Position numbers and translations under genes: made by a program. Shown piece by piece: positions 31,261 to 44,106 of a DNA stretch of 64,000 bases (its first letter is position 1; each line of letters opens with the position of its first letter). The DNA comes from Podocnemis expansa (Eukaryota; Chordata; Testudines; Podocnemididae): NCBI GenBank assembly GCA_007922195.1, contig ML682234.1, positions 358,780 to 422,779 of the forward strand, read 5' to 3'. A model generated the notes under the pieces. It saw only the letters and a program-made list of their open reading frames with translations, was not told the origin of the DNA and did no database searches.

Positions 31261-31984
31261 TTTCAAGTTTGAACATCATGATGGCCAGTTTTACTCATTT
31301 GTTCTTGTGTCCACAGGGGTTCTGAGTTTAAATAATACCCCCCCCCCCGGATTTATCCCCCAAATGTATCATCATACTTTCTTTCAGTTGTCTTTTGGTT
31401 AGCCTAAGCAAGCCACTTTTGTAATTCTACTATTAATACTTTCCAAGGTTCATACCCCTATAAAAAGATTAAGCCCCAGAACTAAACATAGCATTCCCAA
31501 GTGGTCACAACAGAATTCAGTGGAACCTGATACAAAGTGAAGCACACATGACTGATTGGCCAAAAAGAAGAAATGAAAAATACTCTATAACCTGTGTGTT
31601 TAGGGTCCAACCTTAGAATGTTGAGAACCATAGTTTAAGTACACTTCCATACTATAGCAGTTAGCTCACTCTATTGCACAGGTCAAAACTCAAGTTCCAA
31701 ACTTTTTTTTTTTTTTGGGGGGGGGGATTCGTTAGACAAATGAGGAAGTTTAAACTGGTAACACATAGCCCAAGTGATTGTCCTAGTCACAAGACATGAA
31801 ACTATAAGAAGCAAGGATCCTCCTCTCCCCTCATTTTGTGAATTCTGTGAACCCTATCCCCATCACATTTTTCTATTGCCCAAAACTGTTCAACAAATCT
31901 GTTTCAAACTTACAATTTTTTCTGCAACTAAGCTATTTGTTAAAACAGTTCCATCCATATCTATTCAAAGTTACCTGGTACTCT
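31261..31984. other. Old interspersed-repeat-like spacer
   Basis: No gene. Contains a C11 run (31338-31348), an A/T-G run near 31705-31727 and decayed text resembling old CR1/L3 3' ends. Not assignable with confidence. Confidence 0.35.
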
Positions 31985-32225
31985 ATGGATATGTCCACAG
32001 GTGTCTTTTATTTTGAAACAACACTGGTTGCTTCGAAATAAAAAAACGTATGTCCAGACAATGTTTTCTTGTTTCGAAATGATGGAGCCCATCATTTCAA
32101 ACAAGAGCGGTCATTTTGAAACAGCTTAAACCACTTTCACTTTGAAATGACAGTTATTTTGAAACTGGTTGTTTTGGAATAACACCGTTTGAACACGTTA
32201 TTTTGAAACAACTGTTGTGGCAGCT
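31985..32225. mobile_element. Foldback MITE fragment, TTTCGAAA word
   Basis: The left end GGATATGTCCACAG (about 31987) is followed by GTTTCGAAAT-type words in both orientations. The right terminus is not found: the element stops near CAACTGTTGTGGCAG. Confidence 0.6.
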
Positions 32226-33083
32226 GGTAATGTACAACTATGCAAGATTTTGGCATCCAGGTTTGATTATCATTTTCTACCTTCCCTTTTTTTCCTGAGC
32301 AAAAGAGATTATTTCAGTTCATCTTCTTCCCTGTAAATTTGAATTTCATACATTAGATCATGCTGCCTGTCTTTTTCTCAGAGCAGAGGACATTTTAACT
32401 ATAACTTTCCCTGCAGCAGTCTTCACCTATTTATTTCACAGGTGCTAGATTAGGATCTTCAGTGTGGGAATTACTACCATATAGAAAATTGGAATAACTT
32501 TGCCTGGGTACAGAGAATAATTAAAAATGGGATACGGACACCTGAAGACCATTGGCCCATAAAATAAAATGATGATTATCAGGTGAGTAGTGTATGTGAA
32601 GAAGAATTTGCATGTGATCTCAGAGGAATGAATCCCCTGGAAACTATAGAGGATGAACAAGTCATGAGAATGAAGACCAAGGTGTTGAGTCCAGTAATAG
32701 TAGAAATGGCAAAATTCACTGATATAAGTACTCAGAAGGAAAGTTTCACATCACAGAAGAAATGATTGAAAGCATTATAGTCATAGGAGGAACACTGAGA
32801 GAATATTTCAAAGGGGTAGCCATGTTAGTCTAGTGCAGGAAAAAAAAAAGGAGTCCTGTGGCACTTAAAAACTAAAAACTATTTATGAGAAAAAAATTCC
32901 AAAGTCCTTATTTTGCCCTGAAGAAATAGTGTCAAATCTGCATCTGAATTCCAATTCTGCAGTTTCTCTTTGAAGTCTTGACTTGTTATGCATTTCTCTG
33001 AGCACAGTTATTAGCACATCATCAATGGAGTGATTAGGAAGATTGAAGTGCTCATCTAATGTTTTTTGAATGCTGTGATTTCT

Positions 33084-33601
33084 AGCTGTGTTCACACACA
33101 AACTGTTATTTCAAATAAGTTATTTCAAAATGAGTTATTTTGAACTAAAATCCTTATTTTGAAATAAATTAAATCAACATAAGAAAATGTTAATTCAAAA
33201 TAAGGGAAATCCTCAAAGTGAAATAGCATGCCCTGTGTGTGGACCTTCAGGAGTGGGGCAGCATGAGAGATGTGGCAATATGGTCCCCTTGCTGGGCCAT
33301 GCCACCACCCAATTTATACAAAAAGGAAGGCATCCTGGGAAGGAGAAGAGCAAACGTGTTATTTCAAAATAACCATTATTTCTAAAAACAAGTCCAAACG
33401 GCGTTGTTTCAAAACAACCATTTTGAAACAATTGTTATTTCAATTGCATGCAAGGTTTTACTGTTTCAAAACAATGGCCGTTATTTCAAAACGATGTGGT
33501 CCCACTATTTTGAAATAATGAAATGTTGTTTGGATGTGCCATGCTTTATTTCAAAAACAACAGCTGTTGTTTCAAAATAAAACCCTGGTGTGAACAGAGC
33601 C
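33084..33601. mobile_element. Foldback MITE inside PLE, TSD TCT
   Basis: 518 bp, from AGCTGTGTTCACAC to GTGTGAACAGAGCC. TCT is duplicated at 33081-33083 and 33602-33604. The undisturbed PLE paralog at about 61015-61045 gives the empty site and proves the borders. The arms use TTTCGAAA/TTTTGAAAT words. The middle (33228-33312) holds the shared core with GAAATAGCATG and GGGGCAGCATGAGAGATG. Confidence 0.88.
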
Positions 33602-34115
33602 TCTGTTCTTAGATTTGTGCCCATTTATTATTTTACACAGAGACTGTCCTGTTTGTCCAAGACATAAGGTGGGATGGGGGGGCATTTCTGGTACAAATCA
33701 CATTGGTGAATGAGCAAATGATTGTGCCTTTGATGGAGTAGCTGGTATTATTAAATCCTGTGATGGTGTCATTTGTGCAGATATGCGGACAAAGTTGGCA
33801 TCGTTTGTTGCTGTGAAATGTGCCTGCTTTAATAGTTCTGCTGTTGGTCTGTAGTTGCTGGTGACTATCTGTGTAAAGTAAATGGCAGATTATGAATTCA
33901 TATGCAAATTTGATACTGTTTCTTTGGGGCTAAATAAGCCCCCCTCCCCCATTACAACAGGTGATTTGAACTCATTTTCCTCTATCTGCTCTTACCCACT
34001 GTTTGGATCTTAACAACTGTTTGATTTGCTACTACAGCGTAAGCTGAACCCATGCCTTACACTTCCCTGCATTTATTTTCCTCTCATTCTGTAGGTTCTT
34101 CCATCTTCAAAGCAT

Positions 34116-34144
34116 CTGATGAAGTGGGATTGTCTCCCACAAAA
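34116..34144 (+). ncRNA. Hammerhead-like core (decayed), PLE copy A
   Basis: AGCAT-CTGATGA, then a helix II with arms GTGGGA/TCCCAC, then AAAA in place of GAAA, then GCGTATGC. Upstream AGCAT can pair with downstream ATGC(T) as helix I. The GAAA change should abolish activity. Confidence 0.5.
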
Positions 34145-34839
34145 GCGTATGCAATAAAAAAAATGTTTAGTCTTAAAGTACCACAGGAATCCTTCTTCAT
34201 TTTACAGAAAGAATGTGCACTTCTTGATTCACAGTGGCTATTTGCAGGAACCCCCTTGCCAGGTGGACACAGATGCTCCAGGACTTGATGACCCTATGTA
34301 GCAGTGACTTACGGATAATCACATGACACTTGAATACCACATCAGCCAGGAGGAAGTAGTCAGTCATGCCCAGAGAAAAGAAAACATTTGTGGTATATAA
34401 GAAGTATAAGAAATAGATTTTGTATCTGCTAAGCAGGTCACCAGCACCTTGAAAGCAACCATTGAAGAACAGACAAGGTTCATCAGAGTCAAGCTGATGA
34501 GGAAAACAAGGCATGCGGGTGTGAAGACAGGAAGCTATTGAGATTAAACACAAAGATTCCCCACTGGAGTAGTATCACTGATGATTAAAAATACAATGAA
34601 GAGGGCAGCCTGCAGATACAGTTGATTTGTGATTCCAGAGAGTCATATTTCCTCCATCCTTTCCCTTAATATGCATCAACCTCTCTGAGACGGAGGACAA
34701 AGCATAAAAGTGGATATAATGGGTCAATGGATAATAAACAGCATATCTAATGACACTCCCTGAAGAACATAAGGTAAGGAAAATTTTAATATGATTGATT
34801 TCTCAAAGGAGTTTGAGAGGGTCACACACACAAATCTTA

Positions 34840-35278
34840 GGCTATGTCTACACTGAGCATTTCAATTCGAATTACTGAATTTGAGTTGACCAATTCGAAT
34901 CTAATTCAAATTCAGTCAATTCAAATTGACATGGCCACACTAGAAAATCCCATTTGAATTGGCACGTCCATGAACAGGACTTGCTAGTTCAAATTCAGTA
35001 GGGGCACTATTGTATAGGGAAAAATCAAGCTGTGGCTAATTCAAACTAACAGTAAATTTGAATTGACAAGTCCACACTATGTCAATTTGAATTACTCACT
35101 TCGAATTGACCCTGACATCAATGGAAAAGCAGGTTTGACCTATTCAAACTCTGCTTTCCTCAATTTGAACTGAGGAGTGCCTCAGTTCGAATTGAGGAAA
35201 GCAGACATGTCCATGTGCTTATTTGAATTCGAATTGATGACAATCAATTGAAATTCACATGTAAGTTTAGACATAGCT
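34840..35278. mobile_element. Foldback MITE, AATTCGAATT word, TSD TTA
   Basis: 439 bp from GGCTATGTCTACACT to AGTTTAGACATAGCT, with TTA at 34837-34839 and 35279-35281. Unit 4 at about 63015-63035 (caaatcttagagaatg) is the empty site. The arms are AATTCGAATT / AATTTGAATT words. A shortened core (ACTTGCTAGTTC.., AGGGGCACTATTG) lies near 34978-35015. Confidence 0.88.
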
Positions 35279-38040
35279 TTAGAGAAAGTCATTTGAAAAC
35301 AAGTGCCATGCTACCTTTGAAATTCCCAGCTTTAGTCTTTGGTTTCCTGTTAAAGTTAATGCTATCCAGTGAAACTCAAGTTGAGAACCTATCTTTTATC
35401 CTTCAATGCAACGATTACAGATCATAGCTTGTTGCAGATTTTAGTATGCTAGCTCAATCAAAGCTCACGTGGATGTGTTTCTGAAATGCAGATTACACTT
35501 CTAACTACAGGATGAATGTATTCTTTAACTGGAGCTGCTAAGACAAGGTAAAAGCTCAATACTGACTTCCTCTCTGCTATTTCAACATGATGCAGCTAAC
35601 TAAGTGTAACTAACCCACATTAAGAACATACCCGGACTGGCACTGCTGTGCCAAATGACCAGTACCCAAAAAACAGAGTACAGCTCATTATTTTTAATGA
35701 AGTAGGACAGAAAAGAGAAGGAACAACTATGGAAGAAATACACAATTCTGTTCCTTTTACTCAACAAGATCAATATAAAAACTAGAAATCATAAGATGGT
35801 AAATGTTATCATTCATCTACTAAGAAAAATGATTGCAAATCCTTTATCCCTCCCCCCCGATTTCAGAGCTCATAGCTTTTCAGGGCTCAGTTCCCAAGTG
35901 TCCAGTATCCAAGAGAGACTCTGTTAACTATTGTATGATCCTCAGATTGGGGACCTAGAGGCAGAATAAATTCTTGCACTACACATGGCTGAGTGTAAAC
36001 AGTTTCTGATTTCCATGTTGTGCATCACTCCATTCTTATCATTCAGTGAGAGCAAGGATGGAGGAAAAACAGCAGATCCCCAGCATGACATTTGATATTA
36101 GTACCAAAAGATTGGTAGGTGCTGTGGAACTCAAGAATCTCTTTATACCAACTGGCAGAGAGTATAGGAGTGCCTCCGGGTTACTGGGAAACCCCTGGAT
36201 CTCTTATCTTTATAGTAGTTCACCAAAGAATGTCATGTAAGCATAATATTGAAAGCCTGTCACATTATATATAATTTTTTCTAAACATCTGCGTGAATAA
36301 TGTGAAAGGAAAAAAAATATAAATATGTACCAGAAATTCTGTTCCAAAGTGCTTTCAGGTAAAGATAGGTTACCCAGAAGGAAACTGCAGCAGGTAGGTG
36401 ATAGAGATGCTTATCTTTACCATTGACCATTTTGGATTGTGTGTCTTGGAATGGCAGTGTATTTGCATACTGTGTGACACACCAATGAAGAGCGTATATG
36501 AACTTCAGAAGAAATAGTAAAATAAAGATGTCAACAGCTCTATGTGAGTGGTTGTGTGAGTGAATGAGTGATGTAAGGGAGCAGAAAGAAGCTCTGGCAT
36601 GTTTCATCCAGGAGACAAGCTGCTAGCAAGCTTGGGTTCATGCAGAGTCTCAGCCATCCTGAATCAAAACACTGTTAGAAGAACTTTGAAGATAAGAAAT
36701 ACCTGTTCAGAAAAGAGTGTACCTTATTAGTAAAGTTTCAGCTCTAGGATGTGTGGTCTTTTTTTCTTATTGTTATGTTTACTATCACACAAAGCTGTTT
36801 TGTTTTTTTTTTTATTTTATTTTTATTTTTTTTTTTTAATACAGTTACATTTTCTGTTGCTATAAAGAAATCTAAGTATCAGTGTGGTAAGCAGAGATGT
36901 GTAAGGTGTACTTGTTTTCTCTGTTTCTTTGGGGGAAAAAAAATACCAGGTCTTTCAATTCTGTGAGTACCCAATGGAGCAGAAGGTAGACTCTATTGGG
37001 GGGAAGCTTCAGAGGGTAAATTGTGCCTGTTGCTGCCCTGCATGTAGGACAGCAAAGCCTGCCTGGACTGAGATGGGAGGGATGATCTCACCTATGCAGG
37101 GAAAAAAAAATCAGAGTGGCTGACCTTTAAGAGGGACAGGCAAGCCCTTATTATGCTAAGGGCAGGGATAGCTAAGTATCACAGAGCCAATAGTATCCCT
37201 GGAAAGAGTCATGTACTGCCAAATTTTCTTAATTTCTGATTAACTCATTTTTAGAAGAAGGAAATGTCTTTTTCTAATAAAATAAACATAAATGATCGAA
37301 TGTACAGTCAGGGTAAATTTGATCAATTCAATTGACTTCTTTGGAGGTACATCAGAACACATTCACTGAGTATCTGACCTTGGGTTTTAAAATATCTGAA
37401 AGCTCATCTAGAATGCTCATTTTTATTTGAGATAACTAGTTCCTTATATAACACTGCTATTATTTTGCTACTAAAAGGTGAAATGGGGTTTACAAATAGT
37501 CACTGAGATATCCTTGGAGAAAGCAGTAGGAACTGAGCAAAATTATATCCTAATGCAAACTGTTCAGACACACATATAATGATGTCATGCTACTGATGCA
37601 ACACAACCTCCAAAACAGTTGCATGGAAATTGGATGTAGTTAAATAGTGGAGATTGTTTCAGTTAACCTCTGATGTTTGAATGAGTATATGTGACTTACA
37701 GCTAATTTAGCTGAAGACCCTTGCTATGCTTAGTAATTTAGGTTCATTACAACCTGATGTCTTCAACCATACACAACACATGTTACTTCATTTGTTTAAT
37801 GACTGTAAGAGCCTTAATTGATTTACATTATTTCATTATTAAAAGCATTTAGCACAAAGAAAACACTAAATTACTCAAAAGACTTCTATTTATTAATAAA
37901 TACTGAAATTAACATATAGTTTTATTGAGATGCTTTATGAAAATCCATTTGCAGCCTAAAAACAGCACACAACAAATAAGATTGAGGATAATATGTTGCA
38001 TACTTATTATATAACAAGGATTAATCACTCAGTATGTCAC

Positions 38041-38057
38041 CTTTTATCTTTCCACAG
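38041..38057 (+). promoter_or_regulatory. Probable 3' splice site upstream of OR2
   Basis: A pyrimidine tract ending CCACAG, 21 bp before the OR2 start, conserved in position with OR1. Confidence 0.5.
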
Positions 38058-38078
38058 ATATTGCTACATAGGCAAGAC

Positions 38079-39020
38079 ATGGCTCCAGGAAATCAGACCA
38101 TTGTAAGCAATTTCATTCTTTTAGGATTCTCCATCAATTCACAACTAGAAGTCGCTCTCTCTGTCCTCTTCCTAGTGATGTATCTCCTCACTCTAGTGGG
38201 GAATCTCGCCATGATCATTTTGATCAGACTTGACTCCCGACTGCACACACCTATGTATTTCTTCCTCAGTCACTTGTCTCTCATGGACCTTGGCTACTCT
38301 TCAGCTGTCACCCCCAAGGCCTTGGTCAATTCTTTTGGAGGGAGAAAAGACATTTCTTGGTCTGGATGCTTAGCACAGGTGTACTTTTTTGGATTATGTG
38401 AGATCACTGAATGCTATCTCCTGGCTGCCATGGCCTATGATCGTTATGTGGCCATCTGTAACCCTCTTCTTTATAGGGTTATCATGTCATGGAGGGTTTG
38501 TGTCCTTCTTGCTGTTGGATCCTACCTAGTAGCCACAATGACTGCATCAGTGAATTTCAGCTTGCTGATCATTTTATCCTTCTGTGACTCCAATGTCATC
38601 AACCATTTTTTTTGTGACATTCCACCCTTGCTCAAGCTCTCCTGTTCTAGTACCAAAATAAATGAATTTGTGCTTTTTGCCTCATCTACATTTGTTGGCT
38701 TAATGACCTTAATTTTCATCCTAATTTCCTATGTTTACATCTTCTGTACTATCCTGAGGATCCGTTCTGCCAAGGGCAGACGAAAAGCCTTCTCCACCTG
38801 CACATCCCACCTCCTTGTTGTCTCTGTGTACTACGGAGCTGTTTCCTTCATGTATATGCGGCCCAGTTCCAGTTACTCTTTGGATACAGATAAAGTGGCC
38901 TCAGTGTTCTATTCAGCAGTCATACCGATGCTCAATCCCCTAATCTACAGCCTGAGGAACAAAGAGGTAAAAGATGCTCTGAAGAGCAAAATAGGGAGAT
39001 ATTTTTCATCTGATTCCTGA
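38079..39020 (+). CDS. Olfactory receptor, class II, intact (OR2)
   Basis: A 313-residue odorant receptor, close paralog of OR1 (10788). I use the methionine at 38079 (MAPGNQT) rather than the one at 38034, because the 15 extra residues lie across the splice acceptor and OR1 starts at the equivalent place. Hallmarks: N-glycosylation site NQT, GN in TM1, [18 protein letters not shown], the SGCLAQ cysteine, [43 protein letters not shown] and [15 protein letters not shown]. No disruptions. Differences from OR1 cluster in TM3-TM5 (e.g. [11 protein letters not shown]), where OR ligand pockets vary, so ligand range may differ (inference). Confidence 0.96.
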   Translation: MAPGNQTIVSNFILLGFSINSQLEVALSVLFLVMYLLTLVGNLAMIILIRLDSRLHTPMYFFLSHLSLMDLGYSSAVTPKALVNSFGGRKDISWSGCLAQVYFFGLCEITECYLLAAMAYDRYVAICNPLLYRVIMSWRVCVLLAVGSYLVATMTASVNFSLLIILSFCDSNVINHFFCDIPPLLKLSCSSTKINEFVLFASSTFVGLMTLIFILISYVYIFCTILRIRSAKGRRKAFSTCTSHLLVVSVYYGAVSFMYMRPSSSYSLDTDKVASVFYSAVIPMLNPLIYSLRNKEVKDALKSKIGRYFSSDS

Positions 39021-39885
39021 ATAAACTTTAAGAACTAGAAATACAGAATGAAAAACAGTGCTCTTCTGGCTCTTGATAACATATTATACTCACAGACCAC
39101 AATTCAAACATCTCATCGCTATTTAATTCAGATGCTTTACAACAACAACAACAACAACAAACGGGGGGTGGGTGATATTTAACACATAAAGAAAGATGTG
39201 CAACCATGGGAGAAAAAGTAAATGTGAGAGCAATTAAACTGCCCTTTCTTTACTGTTTCTTTCTGTTCAGGTGGGAAAATATAGGTGTGCTTTTGTGGCC
39301 CATTTGGAGTTTTATGCACCTTAGGGATTATATGTCTGTGGGTACGTCTGTGTTTATTCTTTGGTATGTGTATGTACATAAGGGAGCAATATCTGTTCGT
39401 GTATCCATTTTATTTTGGAACTAGAGGTTTAACATCTGGGCAGGTCCAAAGTTTTCAGAAAATGTTTTTGTCCTACAACAGAAGCCACATTTTGTCAGAA
39501 CCAAACAATTTCAGGAAACTGTTTCAGCATTCACAATGATTTTATTTGGAAGAAAGTCTAATGACTTGAAAGAAAGTCTAATGATTTAAGCACTGGGAGG
39601 GAGGGGGTGTTGAGATACGGGTTCAAGTTCCCTCTTTTACCAGTTTTGGAGTAAGTCAAAATGAAAAACTGCTCCAAATCTGGGAAAATAGAAATGTGAA
39701 CATTGGTCCATGAACACAACTTACTAGCCTGACATGCAAGAAAGAATTCTCTGTAGTAAATCAGAACCCTCCCCATCTCTCATTCTATAACTGTCCATTG
39801 GGCATATTTACCAGCAATGATCAATTATCTGTTAATTGACAAATTGGGGTGTTCATACCCCTGAAGACGGTACCTATGTCAATTT

Positions 39886-40260
39886 GGGCACATCTGCACA
39901 CACAGGTTTATTTTGAAACGGCTCCTTTCGAAATAAGGGAAACCGCGGGATCGAAACGACCGTTATTTTGAAATGGATGTTTCGAAATAACGCCAATGGG
40001 TCCGCTGTTTCGAACCGTTGTTTCGAAACAATGGTGTTGTTCCGAAACAACGGGTCTAAAGGCGTTATTTCGAAACATCCATTTTGAAATAACGGTCGTT
40101 TCGAGGGGGGGGTAGGTTTTACTTTTCTGAAAGGACGATCCTTATTTCGAAAGGATGAGGTCTGTCCTTTCAAAATAAGGGAACGTCATGTAGACTGAAT
40201 TTTTTTTATTTCAAGATAACGGGTGTTATTTCGAAATAAAAGGGCCATGTAGACGTGCCC
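39886..40260. mobile_element. Foldback MITE, TTTCGAAA word, TSD TTT
   Basis: 375 bp from GGGCACATCTGCACAC to ATGTAGACGTGCCC, with TTT at 39883-39885 and 40261-40263. TTTCGAAA words are well preserved, so it is probably a young copy. It sits at the end of duplication unit 2. Confidence 0.82.
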
Positions 40261-40299
40261 TTTAACTTTTAAGCATAAACCTGGAATTAAACTTACACT

Positions 40300-41306
40300 T
40301 GTGATGCTGTCTGGGTCTAGGGGACTGTTTATGATTATTTTTCATATTAATACTTCATATTGGCAATAATCCATACATGATATGCCATGTTCTGTGTTAA
40401 TAGAAAAGCTGTAATCTGCTAAGAATGATTATATGGTTTGTATGTAGGTATCATGCCTTTAGTAGAAATTAGAAATGTATTTGTTTTTATGCGTGTGCCA
40501 AGTGATTTGTTCTTAAGGCAATCCCAGACTGGGTAGCTGCAAAACTATTGTTCCTCTTGATGGCCCCCATCAAGGGGGCTCCCATCTGTAGTGGGCCCAA
40601 GAAGAAAGCAGTTTGGCCAGTGACAGAGAATGACCATGTGGCCCACCTCCATTTTGATCTGGCTAGGACTCTGAGATAAAAAGGTGAGGGACCCATCTAC
40701 ATTTTGCCTTTAATCTTCCGTCTTCAGCCTGTCTGTAAGTGACACCCTCTTCTGACACCATTCTTCTGGGACTGAACAAAGGACTGAGACCCACCCAGCT
40801 GCTGCTGGGTGCACACCAGAGGAGTTGGACTAACCTGCAAACTACAGGATCTTCAGGGAATTGCTTTCTATGGACCCTAAATCATTTGTATGCATGTGAT
40901 TCACTTTGACCCTTTAACATCTCTCTTATTTTGTTTGTTTTCCTTTTATATTAAACCGTTAGTTGTAGCTACTAAAGGATTGGCTGGCAGTGTGGCATTT
41001 TGGGTAAGATCCAAGCCTATCTTGTGCTGGGCGATGTGGCTGACCCTTTTGGGTCAGGAGAACCTATGTCTTTAAGAGACCCAGTGGCTAGAGGGGGACC
41101 ATAGGAACTGATGGGCAGTAAGGGGGCTGTTTCTGTCTTGTTATGCTTGGTGATGACCAGAGTGGGGAATCAGAAGCATATTTTGTTACTGACTGGGAGA
41201 TTGGTTTAAGTACTACCCGTCAGTAGTTTAGGGGTTTAGCCCTGATTTTGCACTTTGCCCTAATTTTGGCACATTCAGAAGGTTATCCCAGCAGATCTGG
41301 GTCACA
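40300..41306 (+). mobile_element. Solo LTR (about 1.0 kb)
   Basis: TGTGATG at the start and GGGTCACA at the end give the 5'-TG..CA-3' ends. Flanks are ACACT (40295-40299) and ACACA (41307-41311), a 5 bp duplication with one change. It matches the LTR at 58062-59063 over its whole length, including the TTATATTAAA polyadenylation region near 40948. No internal retroviral coding region adjoins either side. Confidence 0.8.
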
Positions 41307-41311
41307 ACACA

Positions 41312-42199
41312 GCTAAGATTTTTCAGGTACAGCCTACCTTTTTGTTCTGTTACTACAATAGGGTCTTGCTCCATGACTGAGGCTGCTAGGTGCTCCACAA
41401 TTAATAATTAATTGACTATTCCAGATATACACACCAGAGAGACTACTCCCATTGCTACAGCTTTTTCCTACTGTCTGACCACTCATCTTTTCTTTTCTTT
41501 TTAAGTTTACATATAAGTCTAAAGAGTTTTATATCTAAAGAACTGAATAAATATGGATCGGAATGTCACCTGTATTATGCCTAGCAACCCACTTCTCAAT
41601 CACAGTCAGGGTATACTGGTAGCATCAAGGGGTCATAGTCCCCCCTTCCATCAAAGACACAACAAAGAACTCATAGGGTTTTCTCCCAGGCTTTGCCACC
41701 TTTACAGCATTTCTGCAAGTAGCCCATTTCCAAGGTACATTCTGCAGAAGGTGGGGCTGGACAGGGAATGGGAGAAGACCAGATGGAGGACCCATTGTCA
41801 TTGCAGACCATTCAACCTCATATATTCCATAGCTCTGAAAAAGCTCTTAGAAGGCTTTAAACACGGACATAATCACACAGAATCTGGGGCTTTCTCTGAC
41901 CTCACTGGAGACTACACCCGCCACCACAGCTGTTACTATATGGGGAGGAAGCTATACCCATTTGTATCAAAAATCTTGAATTTTCTCTTTAAATGTCCGG
42001 CATGTATAGTTACTTACAATATGTCTAAACTTTAGGAGATACAGTGGAACAGATATTTCTCAGTAAAAAACAAAATGTAACCACACAAAGATAACATAGC
42101 ATTAAAAAAATTAATAAACTTTGTCAAGAATAATCTTAGCTACAAAGCCCTTTCAATGGAAAATTTTAAAGGAACTATAATAAGGTTTCTAGAGTCAAG
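41312..42199. other. Unassigned spacer with an orphan open frame
   Basis: An open frame of 160 codons lies at 41553-42035 (+). It shows no domain, signal peptide or compositional coding signal I can recognise, and I do not call it a gene. The rest is AT-rich unique sequence. Confidence 0.4.
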
Positions 42200-42585
42200 A
42201 CCTTGTCCTCATGGTGACTTTGAAGCAAATAGGCCTCTTTGAACTACAGGATATAAACAACAATGAGCCAGTGAAATAATACAAAACATTACAATAAAGA
42301 CATTGTCCCATAGACCAAAATGGGTCATCAGACATGAGGCATAGGTGAAGAACGCACTGCACCTGAGCTCAGAGGAATGGATCCTCAAAAGGCTGTACAT
42401 GAAAGCGATGAGGATAAAGATCAGGATGCTGTAACCAAGAATGGCATATATGGAAATGTTCACCAACATGAGTACCAAGGAAGAAATGTTTCAGGACTGG
42501 AAGTATGTCCCAGAAGAAATTATTGAAGGCGCTGGAGCAGCAGTATGAAGAGAACCCTGATGGAATGCACAATGTTCCACTCACA
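42200..42585 (-). pseudogene. OR pseudogene B (fragment)
   Basis: A minus-strand OR relic with AFNNFFWDILPVLKHFF (second extracellular loop and TM5 region, cf. [14 protein letters not shown]) and LLRIHSSELRCSAFFTYASCLMTH (TM6 start), in two frames. Its upstream side is cut by the MITE at 42586. TM1-TM4 were not found beyond it. Confidence 0.75.
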
Positions 42586-42997
42586 GGCTATGTCCACACA
42601 TACATCATTATTTCAAAAAAATTATTTTGAAATGAGTTAATTCGAATTAAGAAAATGTTAATTCAAATTAAGGGAAAGCCTGCTATCGAAACAGCTGTTA
42701 TTTTGAAAAGGTTATTTTGAAATAAGGCCTTTTCACATATTGTTTCAAAACAGTTGTTTCAAAACAATGGTGTTGTTTTGAAACAACATGTCCAAACAGC
42801 GTTATTTTGAAATAACCATTTCAAAATAACAGCTGTTTTTAAATGAATGGGGTTTAAGCAGTTTCAAAATGATGGTTCTTATTTTGAAATGACAAAGCCC
42901 ATCATTTTGAAATAAGAAAACGCCGCGTTGACCTAATCTTTTTCATTTTGAAATAACCAGTGTTATTTTGAAATAAAAGAGACATGTGGACATACCC
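42586..42997. mobile_element. Foldback MITE, TTTCGAAA word, TSD ACA
   Basis: 412 bp from GGCTATGTCCACAC to ATGTGGACATACCC, with ACA at 42583-42585 and 42998-43000. Many words are decayed to TTTTGAAA, consistent with loss of CpG. It interrupts the OR pseudogene B locus. Confidence 0.82.
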
Positions 42998-43000
42998 ACA

Positions 43001-43361
43001 GTGTCCATTGCATAGCAAGTCCTTGGTTAGCTGTAAACAGACTAGACCCTGCCCTATGTGTATGGGCATAATAAAATAAATAAATAAATAAAGCACTTGC
43101 CACATCCCTATCCTTTCATGGTTCGCCAGCACGTCTGTGCATCTATAGGGCAAGCAAGTTCTGTACATTCTGTGGCTTTCTTCCTACTAGAATCAGAATC
43201 TGAAGGTCAGTGCAGGTTTGCAGCCTTGGTTATGTCCTTTCACCATGCCCCCAAGCACAGCTGAGGTGCTACAGGGTGGCTGTTACTGACAAAGCTCCTA
43301 AGTTCAGTTTAATAAAGAAGCTGAGATGCACCAAGCTTGTTACTCCAAACAAAGTCTTATA
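43001..43361. other. Unassigned spacer
   Basis: No gene is seen. (AAAT)n microsatellite at about 43072-43093. Confidence 0.4.
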
Positions 43362-44026
43362 GGCTGTGTTCACACACAGGGGGTTATTTCGATATAAGTT
43401 GTTTCGAAATAACTTATATCAGAATAACACCTTATTTCGAAATAACTTAAGCTGAATTAGCAAAAAGTTACTTTGAAATAAGGAAAAAGGCAGGAAACGA
43501 AATAGCAAGTTCACAGTGTGAACATGCTATTTCGCTGGGAGAGGGGGCTGCAGGCAGAGAGTGTTTCGAAATAAGAAACGCCAGGTTCATACAACGTACC
43601 ATTGTTTTGAAACAACTTAAACCCAATCTGGTTACGAAACAATGTTGTTTCAAAACAATCCCGTCGGAACATGTTGTTTCAAAATAACAGTTGTTAAGAA
43701 ACAACCGTCTGACCTTCCTCCCAGGGTACTCAGCACCCCAGGGAACAGGAAGTTCCTGCCTGGGTGTGCCTGGCTATCAACATGGCTGCCGACATGGCCC
43801 AGTGAGGTGGCCATGTTGCCACACCTATCATGGTGCCCTGCCCCCGAATCGAAATAGCAAGCCCACAGTGTGAACATGCTATTTCGATTCCTGCTTTTTT
43901 CCTTATTTCGAACTAACTTTTTTTTGTTATTTTTGAAATAAGTTATTTTGAAATAAGGTGTTATTTCAATACAAGTTGTTTCAAAACAACTTGTATTGAA
44001 ATAACCCCCTGTGTGTGAACATAGCC
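43362..44026. mobile_element. Large foldback MITE with core, TTTCGAAA word
   Basis: 665 bp from GGCTGTGTTCACACAC to GTGTGTGAACATAGCC. Besides TTATTTCGAAATAA arms it has two near-perfect hairpins of the type GAAATAGCAAG..GAACATGCTATTTC (43499-43534 and 43853-43888) and a non-palindromic core with ACATGGCCC and CCATGTTGCCACACC (43793-43830). The flanking triplets (ATA and AAT) do not match exactly. Confidence 0.8.
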
Positions 44027-44106
44027 AATGTGGCTGTTTTATATCGCTATGACCCACATATCGATATAACACTTTGACCTTCCTCCCAGGGTGCCTGGCA
44101 CCCTAG

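Larger units (their letters stand above)
32806..34203 (-). mobile_element. Penelope-like element inside OR pseudogene A
   Basis: GIY-YIG-region coding remnants on the minus strand (32883-33101 and 33602-33800, with NHSIQKTLDEHFNLPNHSID). The plus-oriented 3' noncoding end with hammerhead-like core is at 34116-34144. Both outer ends carry AGTGCCACAGGACTCC-like sequence in inverted orientation. Flanks ACTGAGAGAATA (32794-32805) and ACAGAAAGAATG (34204-34215) are the aged target duplication. A MITE (33084-33601) is nested inside. Confidence 0.8.
32440..34690 (-). pseudogene. OR pseudogene A, split by a PLE
   Basis: On the minus strand, TM1-TM4 remnants lie at 34215-34690 (VHLARGFLQIA, DYFLLADVV and the ICVHLA block), and TM5-TM7 at 32440-32793 (SSEITCKFFFTYTTHL, ILFYGPMVF). 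The two halves are separated by the PLE at 32806-34203, with frameshifts as well. It is an OR on the opposite strand from OR1/OR2 and the partner of pseudogene D (60.5-62.4 kb), which has the same break. Confidence 0.85.
34700..39880 (+). repeat. Segmental-duplication unit 2 (OR cassette)
   Basis: Paralogous to unit 1 (6.69-12.24 plus 30.83-31.26 kb), to unit 3 (55.97-60.13 kb) and to unit 4 (62.42 kb on). It carries OR2, a private MITE at 34840-35278, and none of the 18.6 kb nest. The spacer between landmarks has no other gene; T-rich runs lie at 36797-36838. Confidence 0.75.

Noticed and set aside
38034..38078. Earlier start for OR2
   Set aside because: It lies across the likely splice acceptor and is not conserved in OR1.
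41553..42035. 160-codon open frame as a gene
   Set aside because: No domain, signal or paralog was seen; it is isolated in AT-rich sequence between repeats.
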